DNA of 8,488 bases from Acidobacteriota bacterium (GTDB taxonomy: Bacteria > Acidobacteriota > UBA4820 > DSQY01), in the NCBI GenBank assembly GCA_022759065.1, contig JAEMPZ010000129.1:1-8488 (forward strand), given 5' to 3'. Positions 5,740 to 8,488 of this stretch are shown here, one piece after another. The notes beneath the pieces are model-generated. The model saw nothing but the letters and a program-made list of their open reading frames with translations, did not search any database and had not been told where the DNA came from. The first letter of the stretch is position 1. Each line of letters opens with the position of its first letter. Both the position numbers and the translations under genes were made by a program.

Positions 5740-7062
5740 ATGAAGCGTTACCCAATGTTGCTCAACGCCGCCACCGCCTTTCTGCTTCTTGCGAGCGCCG
5801 GTTGCTCGCGGACGCCAAAGCCGCGCGAGGTGGTGATTGATACGACGCTCGAAGGAAAAGGGGGAATTTACGCCCCGAACTTCGGTTTCCTTTTTTTGGA
5901 GACCGAAGAGCGCGACCAGTATGCTCTGGAGAGGAACTCAAGCGAGGCTGAACTGGACATTTACCGGGGAATCGTCCTTCAAGGCCTGGAAAGCGAGGCG
6001 CCCAGGAGCATCCTTGCAAGAAGGAAACTTGCGGCGACGACATCCCTTCTTCTCGCGCAGAAGGGCTCTTCGCTCGCGATGCCGCTGGTTCAAGACCTCT
6101 TCCACTATGACTACGCCGTCTGCCAGGGGCTCTTAAGGGAGGGCCGCGAGGATCTTTTCGGCGGCGCTCGCGGCTGGCAGTCCGGTGGCGTCGTCGCTCT
6201 GCCTCTCTGGACAGCCGGCGCCGCGGCGCCAGACGAGGATTGGGCACTTCTCTATCTCGAAAACGGGGCGCTCGCCACGCTTCCGCGCCCCGGCTTAAAG
6301 GCGCGTCCCATCGCCACTCCGATGGCCGCCGGCACCACAAAAAGAGGCGGTGATCAGGTGGTGCAGGTCGCGCTCGGGGCAAAAGGGGCGCTCGTCGCTG
6401 AACTGAGGCGCTCTGGAACACTTGACGCCGTTGTAGAGGACGGTTCCTCTCTTTTCGAAAAGCCATTAAAGGCGTGGGACATGGCCTGGCACCCGTCCAT
6501 TCCCCTTCTCTACGTTACCTCGCCGCGAGGCCTGGAGATCATCTCCATTAGCGGCGGCAAAGCCAATAAGGCGGCGTGCGCCTTGCCCGGCAAAATGACC
6601 GCCAGCGCTCTTTCGGCCAGCCCTGACGGAACGACGCTGCTTCTCTACCCCGCCGGAGGCGCTTCAAAGCTCCTCTCCCTGCCGCTCAACGCCGAGGGCA
6701 AGCCAGGTGGCAAGGCGCTGCTCCTTCCATCTCTGGCCGCTTCGGCAAGCTGCCGCGCCTGGGAACCATCAAGCCACGTTCTATGGTGCTTCAAAACCGA
6801 TTCCGGCCAGGCGTGGCGCGTGGACGCTTCAACCGGGAAGGTTCTGGGAAGCTGGTCGTGGCCGAAGGAGCGCGCGACTCTTGAAGCCATGGACACCGGC
6901 GAGGGGCCGACGGTCACGCTGAGGTATAGCGCGGGCGGGTATCCCTCCTGGCAGCGCTTCACGGCATTCCTTGACCCGCAATCGTTGAAATTCGTTGGCC
7001 TTTCAGAGCCCAGCCCTGTTTCAGGAATAACGTGGAGGAAAACAAATGGACTACCGCATTGA
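5740..7062 (+). CDS. Uncharacterised lipoprotein with propeller-like repeats
   Basis: I do not recognise this 440-residue protein. It begins with a lipoprotein signal peptide: basic MKR, a hydrophobic stretch (6-20) and a lipobox ending at C22 (LLLASAGC). The -3 residue is Ser where Leu is usual. Ser at +2 suggests the outer membrane if Lol rules apply. Residues 55-140 look largely helical. From about 205 to 420 there are some five blade-like units of beta strands, such as MAWHPSIPLLYVTS (248-261), SASPDGTTLLLYPAGG (292-307) and VDASTGKVLGSW (361-372), resembling TolB/WD40-type propellers. The rest of the chain has cysteines at 128, 280, 338 and 350. The ATG has GGAGG 4 nt upstream. The 3' end overlaps fumC by 17 bp, implying co-transcription. 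Base composition resembles the neighbours. Its role is unknown; a scaffold or envelope-binding function would be a guess. Confidence 0.85.
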   Translation: MKRYPMLLNAATAFLLLASAGCSRTPKPREVVIDTTLEGKGGIYAPNFGFLFLETEERDQYALERNSSEAELDIYRGIVLQGLESEAPRSILARRKLAATTSLLLAQKGSSLAMPLVQDLFHYDYAVCQGLLREGREDLFGGARGWQSGGVVALPLWTAGAAAPDEDWALLYLENGALATLPRPGLKARPIATPMAAGTTKRGGDQVVQVALGAKGALVAELRRSGTLDAVVEDGSSLFEKPLKAWDMAWHPSIPLLYVTSPRGLEIISISGGKANKAACALPGKMTASALSASPDGTTLLLYPAGGASKLLSLPLNAEGKPGGKALLLPSLAASASCRAWEPSSHVLWCFKTDSGQAWRVDASTGKVLGSWSWPKERATLEAMDTGEGPTVTLRYSAGGYPSWQRFTAFLDPQSLKFVGLSEPSPVSGITWRKTNGLPH

Positions 7063-8431
7063 AAAAGATTCCATGGGCGAAGTCAAGGTTCCCGCGGGCG
7101 TTCTTTACGGCGCCCAGACCCAGCGGGCGGCAGAGAACTTCCCGGTTTCCGGGCTTCGCATTCCCGGAAGAATGATCCGGGCGATAGGCCTCGCCAAAAA
7201 GGCGTGGGCCGAAGTGAACCGGACCGCTTCAAGGCTCGAACCCCGCCTTGCCGAGGCCATCATCAAGGCGGCCGACGAAGTGGCAAACGGCCAACACGAC
7301 GCGCAGTTCGTCGTTGACGTTTTTCAGACCGGCTCGGCCACCTCCTCAAACATGAATGCCAACGAAGTCATCGCCAACAGGGCGATCCAGATTCTCGGAG
7401 GCGTCATCGGAAGCAAGGACCCAGTCCACCCGAACGACCACGTCAACATGAGCCAATCGTCAAACGACATCATCCCCACAGCCATACACATCGCGGCGCT
7501 GGAATCTCTCGAGCTCGACCTGCTTCCCGCCCTTGGCCGCCTGGCCCTTGCGCTTGAAGCCAAAGCCAGGCAATTTGATCCCATCGTGAAAATCGGGCGG
7601 ACTCACCTTCAGGACGCCGTACCCATAAGGCTCGGGCAGGAGTTCTCCGGCTACGCCGCCCAAGTGCGAAAGGGCATCGTCCGCGTCAGAAGCTGCAAGC
7701 CGCACCTCGCGGAACTGGCTCTCGGCGGAACGGCCGTGGGCACCGGCTTGAACGCGCCCGAGCGGTTGCCCGAGCAGGTCATCGCGAAACTGGCGTCTTG
7801 GACAAACCTCCCGCTGCGCCAGAGCGACAACCTCTTTGAAGCGCTCGCGTCAAAGGACGCGCTCGTCGAGGCGAGCGGCGCGGTCCGCACCGTCGCCGTC
7901 AGCCTTTCAAAGATCGCCGAGGACATCAGGTGGCTGGGCGCCGGGCCGCGCTGCGGAATAGGCGAGATAAAAATCCCCGACCTGCAACCCGGCTCTTCAA
8001 TCATGCCAGGCAAGGTGAACCCGGTCATGTCTGAAATGATGATCATGGCCTGCGCCCAGGTTCAGGGAAACGACCTCGCCGTGGCTCTCGGCGGACAGGC
8101 CGGACACTTCGAGCTCAACACGATGATGCCGCTCATGGCCCACAACCTCCTCCAATCCATTTCTCTTTTGTCCAACGCCGCCGAACTTTTCGCGACGCGC
8201 TGCGTCGAGGGGCTCCAAGCGGACGAAGCGCGCTGCGCATGGATGGTCGAGCAGAGCCTCGCCATGGTCACGGCCCTCGCCCCGCGAATCGGCTACGATG
8301 CCGCCGCCGCCCTCGCGAAAGAGGCGTACGCCTCCGGAAAAACCATCAGAGCCCTCTGCATCGAAAAGAAGGTTCTGCCCCAAGATGAACTGAACCGCCT
8401 ACTCGACGCCCGCAAGATGACCGGAGCGTGA
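7046..8431 (+). CDS. fumC: Class II fumarate hydratase
   Basis: This cytoplasmic enzyme interconverts fumarate and L-malate in the TCA cycle. It is the oxygen-stable, iron-free class II type, normally a homotetramer. At 461 residues it has the usual length. Conserved regions of the aspartase/fumarase superfamily are TGSATSSNMNANEVIANRA (95-113), HPNDHVNMSQSSND (128-141), GRTHLQD with H187, GGTAVGTGLN (228-237) and the mobile catalytic loop GSSIMPGKVNP (316-326). The Gly after MP, plus GPRCGIGEI (300-308), favours fumarase over aspartase, which usually has MPAKVNP. GGAGG lies 7 nt before the ATG, inside the end of the lipoprotein gene, and the two reading frames overlap by 17 bp. Only 57 nt remain downstream in the window, with no clear terminator or following gene. 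Identification is firm. Confidence 0.95.
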   Translation: MDYRIEKDSMGEVKVPAGVLYGAQTQRAAENFPVSGLRIPGRMIRAIGLAKKAWAEVNRTASRLEPRLAEAIIKAADEVANGQHDAQFVVDVFQTGSATSSNMNANEVIANRAIQILGGVIGSKDPVHPNDHVNMSQSSNDIIPTAIHIAALESLELDLLPALGRLALALEAKARQFDPIVKIGRTHLQDAVPIRLGQEFSGYAAQVRKGIVRVRSCKPHLAELALGGTAVGTGLNAPERLPEQVIAKLASWTNLPLRQSDNLFEALASKDALVEASGAVRTVAVSLSKIAEDIRWLGAGPRCGIGEIKIPDLQPGSSIMPGKVNPVMSEMMIMACAQVQGNDLAVALGGQAGHFELNTMMPLMAHNLLQSISLLSNAAELFATRCVEGLQADEARCAWMVEQSLAMVTALAPRIGYDAAAALAKEAYASGKTIRALCIEKKVLPQDELNRLLDARKMTGA

Positions 8432-8488
8432 CAAAGCGCGCGCCAGCACCGCTGACGGCGGAGAAGAAAAAACATTCACCACCAAGGC

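Noticed and set aside
7046..8431. Aspartate ammonia-lyase instead of fumarase
   Set aside because: The catalytic loop reads MPGKVNP and is preceded by GPRCGIGEI, both fumarase-like; aspartases usually have MPAKVNP.
8447..8474. Possible terminator after fumC (CCGC...GCGG followed by an A-rich run)
   Set aside because: The stem is only 4 bp and on the plus strand it is followed by A bases, not T, so it is not an intrinsic terminator for fumC.

Overview
This window is ordinary core energy metabolism from a GC-rich Gram-negative bacterium. A lipoprotein signal peptide supports the Gram-negative assignment. Separate nuoC and nuoD genes, a nuoABCDEF order and deltaproteobacterial-looking Nuo and fumarase sequences suggest a Desulfobacterota/Myxococcota-like lineage or a related phylum. 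That placement is only an impression from protein style and was not tested. I found no mobile element, CRISPR array, tRNA, rRNA or defence system.

Bases 1-4268 (minus strand) hold the start of a complex I (NADH:quinone oxidoreductase) operon, transcribed right to left as nuoA-nuoB-nuoC-nuoD-nuoE-nuoF. nuoF is cut by the left edge after 305 residues; nuoG and the membrane-arm genes would be expected beyond it. The genes are packed tightly: ATGA overlaps at C/D and D/E, 3 nt between E and F, 28 nt between B and C, and 54 nt between A and B. A strong promoter candidate with a perfect TTGACA lies a few bases after the stop of the upstream gene.

Bases 4362-5645 (minus strand) encode peptidase T, a zinc tripeptidase with all its metal ligands. 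Its best start is a GTG behind a strong ribosome binding site. No terminator is visible between pepT and nuoA, so read-through into nuo is possible.

Bases 5646-5739 are a compact divergent control region. Two opposing, interleaved promoters can be drawn, one for pepT leftward and one for the rightward pair. A perfect 6-4-6 inverted repeat covers the rightward -10 box, and a 6-bp hairpin lies at the predicted 5' end of the pepT message.

Bases 5740-8431 (plus strand) hold an unrecognised 440-residue lipoprotein with propeller-like repeats. It overlaps by 17 bp a complete class II fumarase gene (fumC). Fumarase supplies the TCA cycle whose NADH feeds complex I, so the window joins carbon oxidation, respiratory NADH oxidation and peptide turnover. 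The lipoprotein is the only gene of unknown role. The most notable points are the divergent promoter region and the lipoprotein-fumC coupling.
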